From: Tabrizicola sp.
GTDB lineage: Bacteria > Pseudomonadota > Alphaproteobacteria > Rhodobacterales > Rhodobacteraceae
DNA length: 64,000 bases
Assembly (NCBI RefSeq): GCF_030694085.1
Contig: NZ_JAUXZE010000056.1
Span: 124,001 to 188,000, forward strand
Reading direction: 5' to 3'
Below, one piece after another: positions 34,626-43,810 of the stretch (its first letter is position 1; each line of letters opens with the position of its first letter). The notes beneath the pieces are model-generated. The model was not told the DNA's origin and searched no databases. It saw only the letters and a program-made list of their open reading frames with translations. A program made the position numbers and the translations under genes.

Positions 34626-35348
34626 ATGTCCGAGCCGGCCACCAAATACAGCCGAGTGATGCTGAAGATTTCGGGCGAGGCGCTGATGGGCGACCAGGGC
34701 TATGGCCTGCATCCGCCAACAGTCGCGCGGATCGCGCAAGAGGTGAAGTCGGTCCGCGACCTGGGGGTCGAGATCTGCATGGTGATCGGCGGCGGCAACA
34801 TCTTCCGCGGCCTGCAAGGCAGCGCCCAGGGGATGGAGCGGACGACGGCTGATTACATGGGGATGCTGGCCACGGTGATGAACGCGCTGGCGATGCAGTC
34901 GGCGCTGGAGGCGATTGGCGTCTTCACCCGCGTCATCAGCGCGATCCCGATGGACCAGGTCTGCGAGCCCTACATCCGCCGCCGCGCCGTGCGGCACCTG
35001 GAAAAGAAGCGGGTCTGCATCTTTGCGGCCGGAACAGGCAACCCTTATTTCACCACTGACACGGCTGCGACCCTGCGGGCGTCCGAAATGGCCTGTCAGG
35101 CGATCTTCAAGGGCACCAAGGTCGATGGGGTCTATGACAAGGACCCAAAGAAGCATGCGGACGCCAGGCGCTACGACAACGTGACCTATGACGAGGTGCT
35201 GGAAAAGCATCTTGGCGTTATGGATGCCACCGCGATTGCGCTGGCCCGCGACAACAACCTGCCGATCATCGTCTTCAGCCTGGATGAACCGGGCGGTTTC
35301 CGGGGGATCCTTGCGGGTGAGGGGACCTATACTCGGGTCCAGGACTAA
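34626..35348 (+). CDS. pyrH: UMP kinase
   Basis: Phosphorylates UMP to UDP; hexameric amino acid kinase fold. 240 residues with [64 protein letters not shown] and [14 protein letters not shown]. The ATG at 34626 begins [11 protein letters not shown] as in relatives. It heads the pyrH-frr-uppS-cdsA-dxr-rseP order that is widely conserved in proteobacteria. A 136-base gap separates it from frr. Confidence 0.96.
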   Translation: MSEPATKYSRVMLKISGEALMGDQGYGLHPPTVARIAQEVKSVRDLGVEICMVIGGGNIFRGLQGSAQGMERTTADYMGMLATVMNALAMQSALEAIGVFTRVISAIPMDQVCEPYIRRRAVRHLEKKRVCIFAAGTGNPYFTTDTAATLRASEMACQAIFKGTKVDGVYDKDPKKHADARRYDNVTYDEVLEKHLGVMDATAIALARDNNLPIIVFSLDEPGGFRGILAGEGTYTRVQD

Positions 35349-35484
35349 CCCGAGTTGCCCGTTCCCCCGCGACAGACGCTCTCCGGCAGGTCAGGAGCTT
35401 GGGCCTATACCGGGCGCGCGACGCTCTGCTATAGAGCGCGAAATCGCGGGGTGAGGCCCGCACTCGAAGTGAAGGACCTGTCGC

Positions 35485-36051
35485 ATGGCACATGAAGATC
35501 TCGAGATCGACACCGATGCAATCCAGCGCCGGATGGATGGCGCAATGGCGGCGCTGAAGACGGAATTCTCGTCGCTGCGAACCGGCCGCGCCTCGGCCGC
35601 GCTGGTCGAGCCGATCCAGGTTGAAGCCTATGGCCAGATGACGCCGATCAACCAGCTTGGCACGGTGAACGTCCCCGAGCCGCGGATGGTGGTGATCAAC
35701 ATTTGGGACAAGGGAATGATCTCGAAGGTGGAAAAGGCGATCCGTGAAAGCGGCATCGGGATCAATCCGATCGCCGACGGGCCGCTGATCCGCCTGCCGA
35801 TCCCCGAGTTGAACGAAGAGCGTCGCCGCGAATTGACCAAAGTTGCTGCGCAATATGCCGAGAGCGCCAAGGTTGCGATTCGCAACGTGCGGCGTGATGG
35901 AATGGACCAGATCAAGAAGGCGAAGGCGCAAGGCATGGGCGAGGACGACCAGAAGTTCTGGTCCGACGCGGTGCAGGAGCTGACCGACGCGGCGATTGCC
36001 GCCGTCGACCGGGCGCTGGAGGCCAAGCAGGCAGAGATCATGCAGGTCTGA
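35485..36051 (+). CDS. frr: Ribosome recycling factor
   Basis: Splits post-termination ribosomes with EF-G. 188 residues, a three-helix bundle plus beta domain. Conserved [20 protein letters not shown] near the N terminus, [32 protein letters not shown] segment, and [26 protein letters not shown] lies 8 bases before the ATG. Confidence 0.97.
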   Translation: MAHEDLEIDTDAIQRRMDGAMAALKTEFSSLRTGRASAALVEPIQVEAYGQMTPINQLGTVNVPEPRMVVINIWDKGMISKVEKAIRESGIGINPIADGPLIRLPIPELNEERRRELTKVAAQYAESAKVAIRNVRRDGMDQIKKAKAQGMGEDDQKFWSDAVQELTDAAIAAVDRALEAKQAEIMQV

Positions 36052-36073
36052 CCTGCTGGCGGAGGGGCGGCGA

Positions 36074-36808
36074 TTGTCGAAGGACTTGCAGGTGGGTGTC
36101 GCGATGCGACCCGTGAACCACCTGGCGATCATCATGGACGGCAACGGGCGATGGGCAACCAACCGGGGCTGGGCGCGGCTGGTGGGTCACCGCAAGGGCG
36201 CCGAACGGGTCCGCGAAATCGTCAAGGCCGCCCCCGACCTGGGGATCAGCTGGCTGACGCTTTACGCCTTCTCGACCGAGAACTGGAAGCGGTCCACGGA
36301 AGAAGTTCTGGGCCTGATGGCGATCTTTGCCCGCTACATCGAGCGCGAGGCGGACCGGCTGGCCAAGGCCGGGGTGCGGATGCGCTTTATCGGGGATCGC
36401 AGCCGCCTGGACCCCAAGTTGCAGCGGATGATGGCCGGGATCGAGGCGCGGACCGCGGGCCTTGACCGCTTGAACCTGACGGTTGCGATCAACTACGGCG
36501 GCCGGGACGAGATCCTGCGGGCCGTGCGCAAGATCGCCGAAGCGGCGGCGCAAGGCATCCTGGACCCCCGCCATGTGACCGAGGCGGCCTTTGCCGAGCG
36601 GCTGGATACCGGCGGTTTGCCCGACCCCGACCTTGTGATCCGCACCAGCGGCGAGACGCGGACCTCGAATTTCCTGCCCTGGCAAGCGGCCTACTCCGAA
36701 TACGAATTCACCGAGACGCTCTGGCCCGACTTCGGTCCTGACGAGTTGGCGTCCATCGTTCAGCGATTCTCCAACCGCGAGCGTCGCTTTGGCGGGGTGC
36801 TGCGGTGA
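36074..36808 (+). CDS. uppS: Undecaprenyl diphosphate synthase (probable TTG start)
   Basis: Cis-prenyltransferase making the lipid carrier for peptidoglycan. HLAIIMDGNGRWATNRG (catalytic Asp and phosphate site), GHRKGAERVREIV, TLYAFSTENWKRS, LTVAINYGGRDEI and DLVIRTSGETRTSNFLPWQ are complete. I chose the TTG at 36074 because GGAGGGG lies 6 bases upstream and it gives 244 residues with a normal N terminus; the ATG at 36104 has only a weak GGTGGG. The stop overlaps the cdsA start (TGATG). Confidence 0.93.
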   Translation: MSKDLQVGVAMRPVNHLAIIMDGNGRWATNRGWARLVGHRKGAERVREIVKAAPDLGISWLTLYAFSTENWKRSTEEVLGLMAIFARYIEREADRLAKAGVRMRFIGDRSRLDPKLQRMMAGIEARTAGLDRLNLTVAINYGGRDEILRAVRKIAEAAAQGILDPRHVTEAAFAERLDTGGLPDPDLVIRTSGETRTSNFLPWQAAYSEYEFTETLWPDFGPDELASIVQRFSNRERRFGGVLR

Positions 36809-37620
36809 TGGACCCGGTGCCCGCCCCGTCGGGCAAGTGGTCCGACCTGCGCACGCGGATCCTGTCGGCCATCGTGATGGTCGCAGTAGGGGCGGTCGAG
36901 ATCTGGCTGGGCGGATCGGCCTTCGCGGCGCTGGTCGTGGCGCTGACCGGGGTGATGATCTGGGAGCTGGCAACGATGACGGCACCGCATCGACAGCGGT
37001 CCCCGGTCATGCTTGCGGTGGCGGCATCGGTGGCACTGGTGGCGGCGCTGGTGCTTAGGACGGATGTCGCGGCTCTGTTTCTTGCAGGGCCGTCGGTGGC
37101 GCTGCTCATGACGCCCCGGCGCGACAGGCGGTTGGCTGCGGCCTACGCCTTGGCAATCATGCTTGCGGGATACGGCCTGATCGACCTGCGCGAGACCGGC
37201 GGAACAACGGTTATACTCTGGCTGGTGGCGGTGGTCGTGGCCTCGGATGTCCTGGGCTATTTTGCGGGCCGGATGTTGGGTGGCCCGAAGTTCTGGGAAA
37301 GGGTCAGTCCCAAAAAGACCTGGTCGGGCACCGTCGCGGGCTGGATCGGCGCGGCGCTGGTCGGCCTGGTGATGGTGATGGTGATGGGCGCGGGCGCAAG
37401 CTGGCTGCTGGTGCCGCTGTCGGCACTGGTGGCCTTTGCCGGGCAGTTGGGCGACATCGCGGAGAGCTGGGTCAAGCGGCGGGCGGGAGTGAAGGATGCC
37501 TCGAACCTGATCCCTGGGCATGGCGGAGTGCTGGACCGCTTCGACGCTCTGATCGGCGCGGTGGTTGCAGTGCTGGCGCTGGGGCTTCTGGCCCCGGTGC
37601 ACGGGCTCTTCGGGGGCTAA
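36808..37620 (+). CDS. cdsA: Phosphatidate cytidylyltransferase
   Basis: Makes CDP-diacylglycerol, precursor of all membrane phospholipids. 270 residues with about seven membrane helices. The family signature SPKKTWSGTVAGWIGAALVG and the C-terminal VKRRAGVKDASNLIPGHGGV with LDRFDAL are present; the latter is the hallmark of CTP transferase family PS01315. A GTG at 36805 could also serve as start. The next gene begins 4 bases after the stop. Confidence 0.94.
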   Translation: MDPVPAPSGKWSDLRTRILSAIVMVAVGAVEIWLGGSAFAALVVALTGVMIWELATMTAPHRQRSPVMLAVAASVALVAALVLRTDVAALFLAGPSVALLMTPRRDRRLAAAYALAIMLAGYGLIDLRETGGTTVILWLVAVVVASDVLGYFAGRMLGGPKFWERVSPKKTWSGTVAGWIGAALVGLVMVMVMGAGASWLLVPLSALVAFAGQLGDIAESWVKRRAGVKDASNLIPGHGGVLDRFDALIGAVVAVLALGLLAPVHGLFGG

Positions 37621-37624
37621 GAGG

Positions 37625-38821
37625 GTGCGCAGTCTGTCGATCTTCGGGGCGACCGGGTCTATCGGTGAGCAGACCGTGGACCTTCTGCTGCGTGCCGGCG
37701 GCGCCAAGACACACCGCATCGTCGCCCTGACCGGGGGCCGGAACATCGCCAGGCTGGCTGACATGGCGCGTGACCTTCGGGCAGAGATTGCGGTCTGCGC
37801 CGATCCGTCGGGCCTGGCGGACCTGCGGGAACGACTGGCGGGCTCGGGTGTCGAGGCGGCGGCGGGCACTTCGGCCATCATCGAGGCGGCCGAGCGTCCC
37901 GCCGATTGGGTGATGAGTGCGATCGTCGGCGCAGCGGGCCTGGAGCCGGGCTTCAGGGCCCTGCGGCACGGGGCAACATTGGCGTTGGCGAATAAGGAAA
38001 GTCTGGTTACGGCGGGCCCTCTGCTGTTGGCCGAAGCTGAACGGCACAAGGCGCGAATCCTTCCCGTCGACAGCGAACATTCGGCGATATTTCAGGCGCT
38101 GGTGGGCGAGGATATCGCTGCGGTCGAGCGGATCATCCTGACGGCAAGTGGTGGCGCACTGCGCGACTGGCCGCTGGAGGCGCTTGCGCGGGCCACGGTC
38201 AAAGAGGCGCTGGCGCATCCGAACTGGGCGATGGGGCAGCGGATCACCATCGATTCGGCCAGCATGTTCAACAAGGCGCTGGAAGTGATTGAAACGCGTG
38301 AGTTCTTCGGGGTCGATCCTGACCAGATCGAGGTGATCATCCATCCCGAATCCCTGATCCATTCGATGGTCGGATACCGCGACGGGGCGATCATGGCGCA
38401 TATGGGTGCGCCGGACATGCGCCATTCCATCGGCTATGCGCTGAACTGGCCGGATCGCTCATATCTGCCAGTTGCGCGTTTGGATCTGGCTCAAGTCGGG
38501 CAGATGACCTTCCGGGCACCGGACCTCGCACGGTATCCGGCGCTGCGGCTTGCACGCTCTGTCATGGCGCGGCGCGGGCTGGCGGGTGCAGCCTTCAACG
38601 CGGCGAAGGAGGTGGCGCTGGACCATTTCCTGGCCGGCGGCATCGGCTTCATGCAGATGGCGGGCCTTGTCGAAGAGACTCTTGCCACGCTGGATGGCGA
38701 ACTTGGCCACGAAAATGACGCCATGACCCTTGAGGATGTGCAGGCCGTGGACCATCTGGCACGGATACGGGCAAACGAACGGGCGGACGCAATCGCCCGC
38801 CGGCAGGCAGGAGAGCGGTGA
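37625..38821 (+). CDS. dxr: 1-deoxy-D-xylulose 5-phosphate reductoisomerase
   Basis: Second step of the MEP isoprenoid pathway, producing MEP with NADPH. 398 residues. The NADPH fold begins SLSIFGATGSIGEQTVDLL; LALANKESLVTAG, PVDSEHSAIFQAL (metal and substrate Asp/Glu), TASGGALRDWPL, HPNWAMGQRITIDSASMFNKALEVIE (within 217-242) are the catalytic motifs. The start is GTG at 37625; GGGGG about 9 bases upstream may serve as ribosome binding site. The stop overlaps rseP (TGATG). Confidence 0.95.
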   Translation: MRSLSIFGATGSIGEQTVDLLLRAGGAKTHRIVALTGGRNIARLADMARDLRAEIAVCADPSGLADLRERLAGSGVEAAAGTSAIIEAAERPADWVMSAIVGAAGLEPGFRALRHGATLALANKESLVTAGPLLLAEAERHKARILPVDSEHSAIFQALVGEDIAAVERIILTASGGALRDWPLEALARATVKEALAHPNWAMGQRITIDSASMFNKALEVIETREFFGVDPDQIEVIIHPESLIHSMVGYRDGAIMAHMGAPDMRHSIGYALNWPDRSYLPVARLDLAQVGQMTFRAPDLARYPALRLARSVMARRGLAGAAFNAAKEVALDHFLAGGIGFMQMAGLVEETLATLDGELGHENDAMTLEDVQAVDHLARIRANERADAIARRQAGER

Positions 38822-40149
38822 TGGAAGCGATTGTGGCAGCGCTAGGCGGCACTGCGTGGACGGTGGTGTTCTTCGTGATCGCGCTTTCGGTGATCGTCTT
38901 CGTCCATGAATACGGCCACTACATCGTAGGTCGATGGTCGGGCATCCACTCCGAGGTCTTTTCGGTGGGCTTCGGTCCTGTTCTGTTCAGCCGCACCGAC
39001 AAGCGCGGCACCCGCTGGCAGTTCGCGGCGATCCCGTTCGGCGGCTACGTGAAGTTCCTTGGCGATGCCGACGCAAGCTCGGTCCGGCAAGGCGATGTGT
39101 CGGGGATGACCGGAGAAGAGCGTCGGCACACGATGGCCGGGGCACCCTTGTGGGCGCGCTCTGCGACCGTGGCTGCCGGCCCGGTCTTCAACTTCATCCT
39201 GACGTTCTTTCTGCTGGTCGGGCTGGCTCTGGCCCTTGGTGCCCCACGGGAAGAGCCTGCGGTCGGTAGCCTGCGCGCCTTTCCTTTCGAGGGCCCGACG
39301 CTGCAGCCCGGCGACGTGATTCTTTCGGTTGAGGGGCAGGCAACAGCGGATTGGGAAGCTTTCCGCACTGTTACCGAGGGGCTTAAGGGTCAGGGCATCC
39401 TGGCCTATACGGTGCGTCGCGGTGACCAGGAGCTGACGGTCAATGGACCGCATCCATTGGCCGCCGTTGTGGGCGAAGTTCAGATCCGCTCGGCCGCGAT
39501 GGACGCTGGTATCCAGGAGGGAGACATCATCCTGAAGGCAGGCGGTCAGGATGTGCGGTTCTTCGACCAGCTGCCCGAAATCGTGGGTGCCAGCAAGGGC
39601 CAGCCCGTCACACTGACTGTCTGGCGCGCCGGCGAAAGCTTCGAAGTCTCGCTTGCCCCACGGATCCGCACAGTCGACGACGGCAACGGCGGCTTCACCG
39701 AACGCTATCTTCTGGGGCTCTACTCCGGCATGTTCTTCGAACCTGCCGTGCGCAGCATTGGCCCCTGGGAGGCGGCAACGGGTGCGGCCAGCAGCATGTG
39801 GCTGATGACGACCACCACCTTCTCGGGCCTGTCGCACATGATCCAGGGCGCAATTTCCAGCTGCAACCTGTCTGGCGCGATCGGCATGGCCGAAACTGCG
39901 GGCGATGCGGCACGGAACGGCCTTGAAAGCTTTATCGGTATGCTGGCGATCCTGTCCTTCGGGGTTGGGCTGCTGAACCTGTTCCCGATTCCGGTGCTGG
40001 ACGGCGGCCACCTGGTCTTCCACGCCTACGAGGCAGTGACCGGGAAGTCGCCATCGGACCGCGCGTTGCGGATTCTTACGACCGTTGGCCTCAGCCTGGT
40101 GCTGACCATCATGCTTTTCGGTCTTAGTCGCGATCTGCTTTGCGTCTGA
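38821..40149 (+). CDS. rseP: Site-2 intramembrane metalloprotease RseP
   Basis: Cleaves membrane-embedded anti-sigma factors and signal-peptide remnants in the inner membrane. 442 residues. Zinc site HEYGH at residues 29-33 in the first helix, third ligand in PIPVLDGGHLVFH near residue 400, and two PDZ domains between (about 120-205 and 210-295; LQPGDVILSVEGQATADWEA, IQEGDIILKAGGQDVRFFDQ). Coupled to dxr; bamA follows after 162 bases that contain its own predicted promoter. Confidence 0.95.
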   Translation: MEAIVAALGGTAWTVVFFVIALSVIVFVHEYGHYIVGRWSGIHSEVFSVGFGPVLFSRTDKRGTRWQFAAIPFGGYVKFLGDADASSVRQGDVSGMTGEERRHTMAGAPLWARSATVAAGPVFNFILTFFLLVGLALALGAPREEPAVGSLRAFPFEGPTLQPGDVILSVEGQATADWEAFRTVTEGLKGQGILAYTVRRGDQELTVNGPHPLAAVVGEVQIRSAAMDAGIQEGDIILKAGGQDVRFFDQLPEIVGASKGQPVTLTVWRAGESFEVSLAPRIRTVDDGNGGFTERYLLGLYSGMFFEPAVRSIGPWEAATGAASSMWLMTTTTFSGLSHMIQGAISSCNLSGAIGMAETAGDAARNGLESFIGMLAILSFGVGLLNLFPIPVLDGGHLVFHAYEAVTGKSPSDRALRILTTVGLSLVLTIMLFGLSRDLLCV

Positions 40150-40226
40150 CGGGTCTGGGCGGGCTGTCTGGGAAGGGTAAACCTTACCCAGCGTCTGATT
40201 GCCTGAAGCCACAACATCTTGCAAAG

Positions 40227-40235
40227 TTATCCACA
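40227..40235 (+). other. Perfect DnaA-box sequence
   Basis: TTATCCACA in the rseP-bamA gap. A second perfect copy on the other strand is at 33633-33641. About half such a site is expected by chance in 64 kb, so it is noted without a claim of function. Confidence 0.3.
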
Positions 40236-40249
40236 GTGACCGCAGGCTT

Positions 40250-40278
40250 TTGACAAAGCTTGGCTTTGTCGGTAGCTA
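40250..40278 (+). promoter_or_regulatory. Predicted bamA promoter with overlapping palindrome
   Basis: TTGACA (40250-40255), 17-base spacer, TAGCTA (40273-40278). A perfect palindrome GACAAAGC-TTG-GCTTTGTC (40252-40270) overlaps the -35 and most of the spacer, the place for a repressor or an alternative sigma/activator. The bamA ATG is 34 bases after the -10. Confidence 0.6.
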
Positions 40279-40311
40279 TCCGGAAACAGAAAATTGCGGC
40301 GAGGATGCAAA

Positions 40312-42645
40312 ATGCGGATGACCCAAAGCACGGCCACAGGGCGGTCGTTCAGGGCCACGTCTAGGGCGCGTCTGCTTGCAACGGCGGTTTTCCTCGGTGC
40401 GGCAACGGCTTCGGCACCCTTCCTCAGCCCGGCCTTTGCGCAGGTCTTTTCGTTTTCGAACGTGGCCATCGAAGGCAACGAGCGTGTCGATGCGGCGACC
40501 ATCCTGAACTACGCCGGAATCAGCCGTGGTGAAGAGGTGTCGGCCGGGGGGCTGAACGACGCCTATCAGCGCATCCTGAACTCGGGCCTGTTCGAGACCG
40601 TGGAAATGGTGCCGCAGGGCTCGACCCTGGTGATCCGGGTCGTGGAATACCCGATTGTCAACGTCATCAGCATCGAGGGCAACAAGCGGCTCAAGGATGA
40701 GCGTCTTGCCGAACTGATCCAGTCGCAGCCGCGCAGGATCTATTCGCCAAGCCAGGCCGAGTCCGATGCCGCAGCCATCGCCGAGGCCTACCGCGTCTCG
40801 GGCCGACTGGCCGCGTCTGTCACCCCGAAGATCATTCGCCGCAGCAACAACCGCGTCGACCTGGTGTTCGAGATCGCTGAAGGCCGGGTCGTCGAGAACG
40901 AACGCATCTCGTTCACCGGCAACAAGGCCTTCACCGACCGCCGCTTGCGTCAGGTGCTTGAGACGAAGCAGGCGGGTTTCCTGCGCAACCTGATCCAGCG
41001 CGATACCTATGTCGCCGAGCGTCTGGAACTGGACAAGAAGGTCCTGACCGACTTCTACCTGTCGCGCGGCTTCATCGACTTTCAGGTGCTGGACGCCAGC
41101 GCCGAGCTCAGCCGCGAACGTGACGCCACCTTTGTGACCTTCACTGTGCGCGAAGGCGTGGCCTATGACATCGGAAAGGTGACCACGGTCTCGGAAGTCG
41201 AGGGCCTGGATGCGGCCGAATTCCAGGCGGTGCAGAAGATCCGGGCGGGCCAGACCTACAGCCCGCTTCTGATCGACAACAACATCACGCGGATGGAGAC
41301 GCTTGCCCTGAAGAAGGGCCTGAACTTCGTCCGGGTCGAGCCGCGCATCACCCGCAATCCCGCCGGTCAGGTTGTGGATGTCGAATTCGCCATCGTCCGC
41401 GGCGAGCGGATCTTCGTCGAACGCATCGACATCGAGGGCAACACGACGACGCTGGACCAGGTGATCCGGCGTCAGTTCCGCACCGTGGAAGGCGACCCCT
41501 TCAACCCGCGCGAAATCCGTCAGGCCGCGGAACGCATCCGGGCGCTTGGCTTCTTTGCCGATGCGCAAGTCAACGCCGACCAGGGATCGGCCCCCGACCA
41601 GGTTGTGGTCAACGTCGATGTCGAGGAACAGCCGACCGGGTCACTGAGCTTCGGCCTGAGCTATTCGGTGGCCTCGGGCACCGGGATCAACGTGGGCTTC
41701 ACCGAGACGAACTTCCTTGGTCGCGGCCAGCGGCTTTCCTTGTCGGTCTCGACTGTGGCCGACAACCAGAATTCCAGCTTCAGTTTCACCGAGCCCGCGC
41801 TTCTGGGCCGTGACCTCAGCTTCACCATAGGTGGGTTCTACCGGACGTCCGAGTCGGACTTCTCTCTGTACGACACCCGCAATATCGGATTCAGCACCGG
41901 AATCGGCTTCCCGCTTGGTGAACAGTCGACCCTCGACCTGCGGATCGGCGTGTCCGAGGACCGGCTGAACAACTACACCGGTACTTCGGCAATCATCACC
42001 GAAGAAGCAGCGCGCGGCGCGCTCAGCACCGTTTCGTTGGGCTACACCTATCAGTATGACAACCGCATTACCGGCCTTAACCCCAAGGGCGGCGTGCTGC
42101 TCCGGTTCGGTCAGGACTTCGCGGGCCTTGGCGGCGATACCGAATACATCAAGACCACGGCACTTGCCCTGGCCGAGACCCGCGTGATGAATGAGGAAGT
42201 GACCTTGCGCGCAGTTTTCGAAGGAGGCGCGATCAGCTCGCTGGGGGACAACACGACCCGTGTGACCGACCGCTTCTTCGGCAATGGCAAGATCCGGGGC
42301 TTTGAACCGAACGGAATCGGGCCGCGTGACGGCGCCGGCCTGGAAGAAGCGCTTGGCGGCAACTTTTTCGCCGTCGCGCGGTTCGAGGCCGATTTCCCCC
42401 TGGGCCTTCCCGAAGAATACGGCATCACCGGCGGTGCCTTCTTCGACGTCGGCTCGGTCTGGAGTCTGGACAACGACGGTGGCGGTGCTGTGGATGACAG
42501 CTTCACCCCGCGTGCAGCGATTGGTGTGTCGGTCTTCTGGAACACTCCCATCGGTCCCTTGCGCTTCAACTTCAGCCGCGCGGTGAAGAAGGAAGACTTT
42601 GACAAGGAGCAGGCCTTCGATCTGACGGTTTCGACTCGGTTCTGA
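40312..42645 (+). CDS. bamA: Outer membrane protein assembly factor BamA
   Basis: Inserts beta-barrel proteins into the outer membrane. 777 residues: signal peptide ending at AFAQ (residue 44), five POTRA domains (about 46-430; for example FSFSNVAIEGNERVDAATIL, PIVNVISIEGNKRLKDERLA, RIFVERIDIEGNTTTLDQVI) and a 16-strand barrel. The barrel shows the conserved RIRGFEPNGIGPRD-type loop (GKIRGFEPNGIGPRD) and ends in aromatic Phe (DLTVSTRF), the barrel insertion signal. GAGG lies 7 bases before the ATG at 40312. Confidence 0.96.
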   Translation: MRMTQSTATGRSFRATSRARLLATAVFLGAATASAPFLSPAFAQVFSFSNVAIEGNERVDAATILNYAGISRGEEVSAGGLNDAYQRILNSGLFETVEMVPQGSTLVIRVVEYPIVNVISIEGNKRLKDERLAELIQSQPRRIYSPSQAESDAAAIAEAYRVSGRLAASVTPKIIRRSNNRVDLVFEIAEGRVVENERISFTGNKAFTDRRLRQVLETKQAGFLRNLIQRDTYVAERLELDKKVLTDFYLSRGFIDFQVLDASAELSRERDATFVTFTVREGVAYDIGKVTTVSEVEGLDAAEFQAVQKIRAGQTYSPLLIDNNITRMETLALKKGLNFVRVEPRITRNPAGQVVDVEFAIVRGERIFVERIDIEGNTTTLDQVIRRQFRTVEGDPFNPREIRQAAERIRALGFFADAQVNADQGSAPDQVVVNVDVEEQPTGSLSFGLSYSVASGTGINVGFTETNFLGRGQRLSLSVSTVADNQNSSFSFTEPALLGRDLSFTIGGFYRTSESDFSLYDTRNIGFSTGIGFPLGEQSTLDLRIGVSEDRLNNYTGTSAIITEEAARGALSTVSLGYTYQYDNRITGLNPKGGVLLRFGQDFAGLGGDTEYIKTTALALAETRVMNEEVTLRAVFEGGAISSLGDNTTRVTDRFFGNGKIRGFEPNGIGPRDGAGLEEALGGNFFAVARFEADFPLGLPEEYGITGGAFFDVGSVWSLDNDGGGAVDDSFTPRAAIGVSVFWNTPIGPLRFNFSRAVKKEDFDKEQAFDLTVSTRF

Positions 42646-42647
42646 CG

Positions 42648-43265
42648 ATGACGGGATGGCGCAAAGCGATGCGCCCAGGACCTTGGCGTCTTGCGGTCGC
42701 GGGGCTAGTGCTCTTGGCCGCAACCAGCCAGGCGCAAGAGGGACCGGCTCCGCTCCTGACGCTGGATCAGGACCGGTTCTTTGTCGAATCCGATTTCGGT
42801 CGCGCCGCAGTCGAAAGAGAGCGGGGCGAAACAGCCGCGCTCGAGCAGGAAAACAAGCGGATCGAAGCGGAACTCGTCGCCGAAGAACAGGCGTTGACAG
42901 ACCAGCGCGGCTCGCTTTCGCCGGAAGAGTTCACCGAAAGGGCCACGGCATTCGATGAAAAAGTCGAACGCATCCGGGCAGAACAGGATGCCAAGGCGCA
43001 GGCCCTGGTCGCCAGGCGCGACGCAGAGCGCAAGGAATTTCTGCAATTGGCCGGTCCCATCCTGGGCGAGCTCTTGGGGGAACGGAAGGCGACTGCAATC
43101 CTCGAAAAGGGGTTGGTGATCGTTGCGCTTTCGGCCATCGACATCACCGACGAAGCCATCGCCAAGCTGAATGCAACTCTGGCCAAGCCGCCAACCGACT
43201 TGCCGGTCGAACGTCCGGCAGGCCCGCCGATTGACGCGCCGACCGACCCGCCTGCCGGGCCCTGA
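42648..43265 (+). CDS. OmpH/Skp-family periplasmic chaperone
   Basis: A 205-residue exported protein located where skp normally lies, between bamA and fabZ. Signal peptide ends near TSQAQ (residue 30). The middle is a long coiled coil (ERERGETAALEQENKRIEAE, DEKVERIRAEQDAKAQALVA) that in Skp forms the client-gripping tentacles. After the core comes a Pro-rich tail (VERPAGPPIDAPTDPPAGP), which is not a usual Skp feature. Only two bases separate it from bamA, so co-translation is likely. Confidence 0.85.
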   Translation: MTGWRKAMRPGPWRLAVAGLVLLAATSQAQEGPAPLLTLDQDRFFVESDFGRAAVERERGETAALEQENKRIEAELVAEEQALTDQRGSLSPEEFTERATAFDEKVERIRAEQDAKAQALVARRDAERKEFLQLAGPILGELLGERKATAILEKGLVIVALSAIDITDEAIAKLNATLAKPPTDLPVERPAGPPIDAPTDPPAGP

Positions 43266-43305
43266 CACCCGGCAACTTGTCTGCGGCGGTCCGACTTGGT
43301 AGTCA

Positions 43306-43324
43306 GGCCCAAGGGCCTTGGGCC
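43306..43324. other. Strong palindrome upstream of fabZ
   Basis: GGCCCAAGG-G-CCTTGGGCC, 9-bp arms with a single-base centre, 24 bases before the fabZ start and 40 bases after the skp-like stop. No T-run. It could be an operator or an RNA hairpin that sets relative expression inside the operon. Confidence 0.5.
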
Positions 43325-43348
43325 AGAGGGACGTGAAGGAACGACGAC

Positions 43349-43810
43349 ATGGATGCAAGCGCAGTGACCACCGCCGATCTGGACCTGATCCAGCGCATCA
43401 TCCCGCACCGCTATCCTTTCCTTCTGATCGACAAGGTTCGCGACATCGTGGTGGGCGAGTCCTGCGTCGGCATCAAGTGCATCACCTTGAACGAGCCGCA
43501 GTTTCAAGGGCACTTCCCCGGCATGCCGATCTTCCCCGGCGTGATGATCATCGAAGCGATGGCGCAGACCAGCGGAGTGCTGGTCGGCCTGTCGATGGAC
43601 CTGGTGGACAAGCAGGCCAAGGTATTCTTCATGGGCGTCGACGGGGTCAAGTTCCGCCGCAAGGTGGTGCCGGGCGACGTGATGGAGCTGCACGTCAAGG
43701 CACTGCGGGGGGGTGGTCGGGTCTGGAAGTTCGAGGGCCGCGCCTTCGTTGAGGGTGAACTGGCCTGCGAGGCCACGTTCATGGCGATGTTCGACGTGCC
43801 GAAGGCATGA
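43349..43810 (+). CDS. fabZ: 3-hydroxyacyl-ACP dehydratase FabZ
   Basis: Dehydrates 3-hydroxyacyl-ACP in fatty acid elongation; hot-dog fold. 153 residues. [33 protein letters not shown] (catalytic His and Glu), and [20 protein letters not shown] are complete. lpxD, which often precedes fabZ in other proteobacteria, is absent here. The stop overlaps lpxA (ATGA). Confidence 0.97.
   Translation: MDASAVTTADLDLIQRIIPHRYPFLLIDKVRDIVVGESCVGIKCITLNEPQFQGHFPGMPIFPGVMIIEAMAQTSGVLVGLSMDLVDKQAKVFFMGVDGVKFRRKVVPGDVMELHVKALRGGGRVWKFEGRAFVEGELACEATFMAMFDVPKA

Noticed and set aside
36042..36056. GCAGGT-CTG-ACCTGC hairpin at the end of frr as a terminator
   Set aside because: Short stem over the stop codon, no T-run, and the operon continues into uppS.
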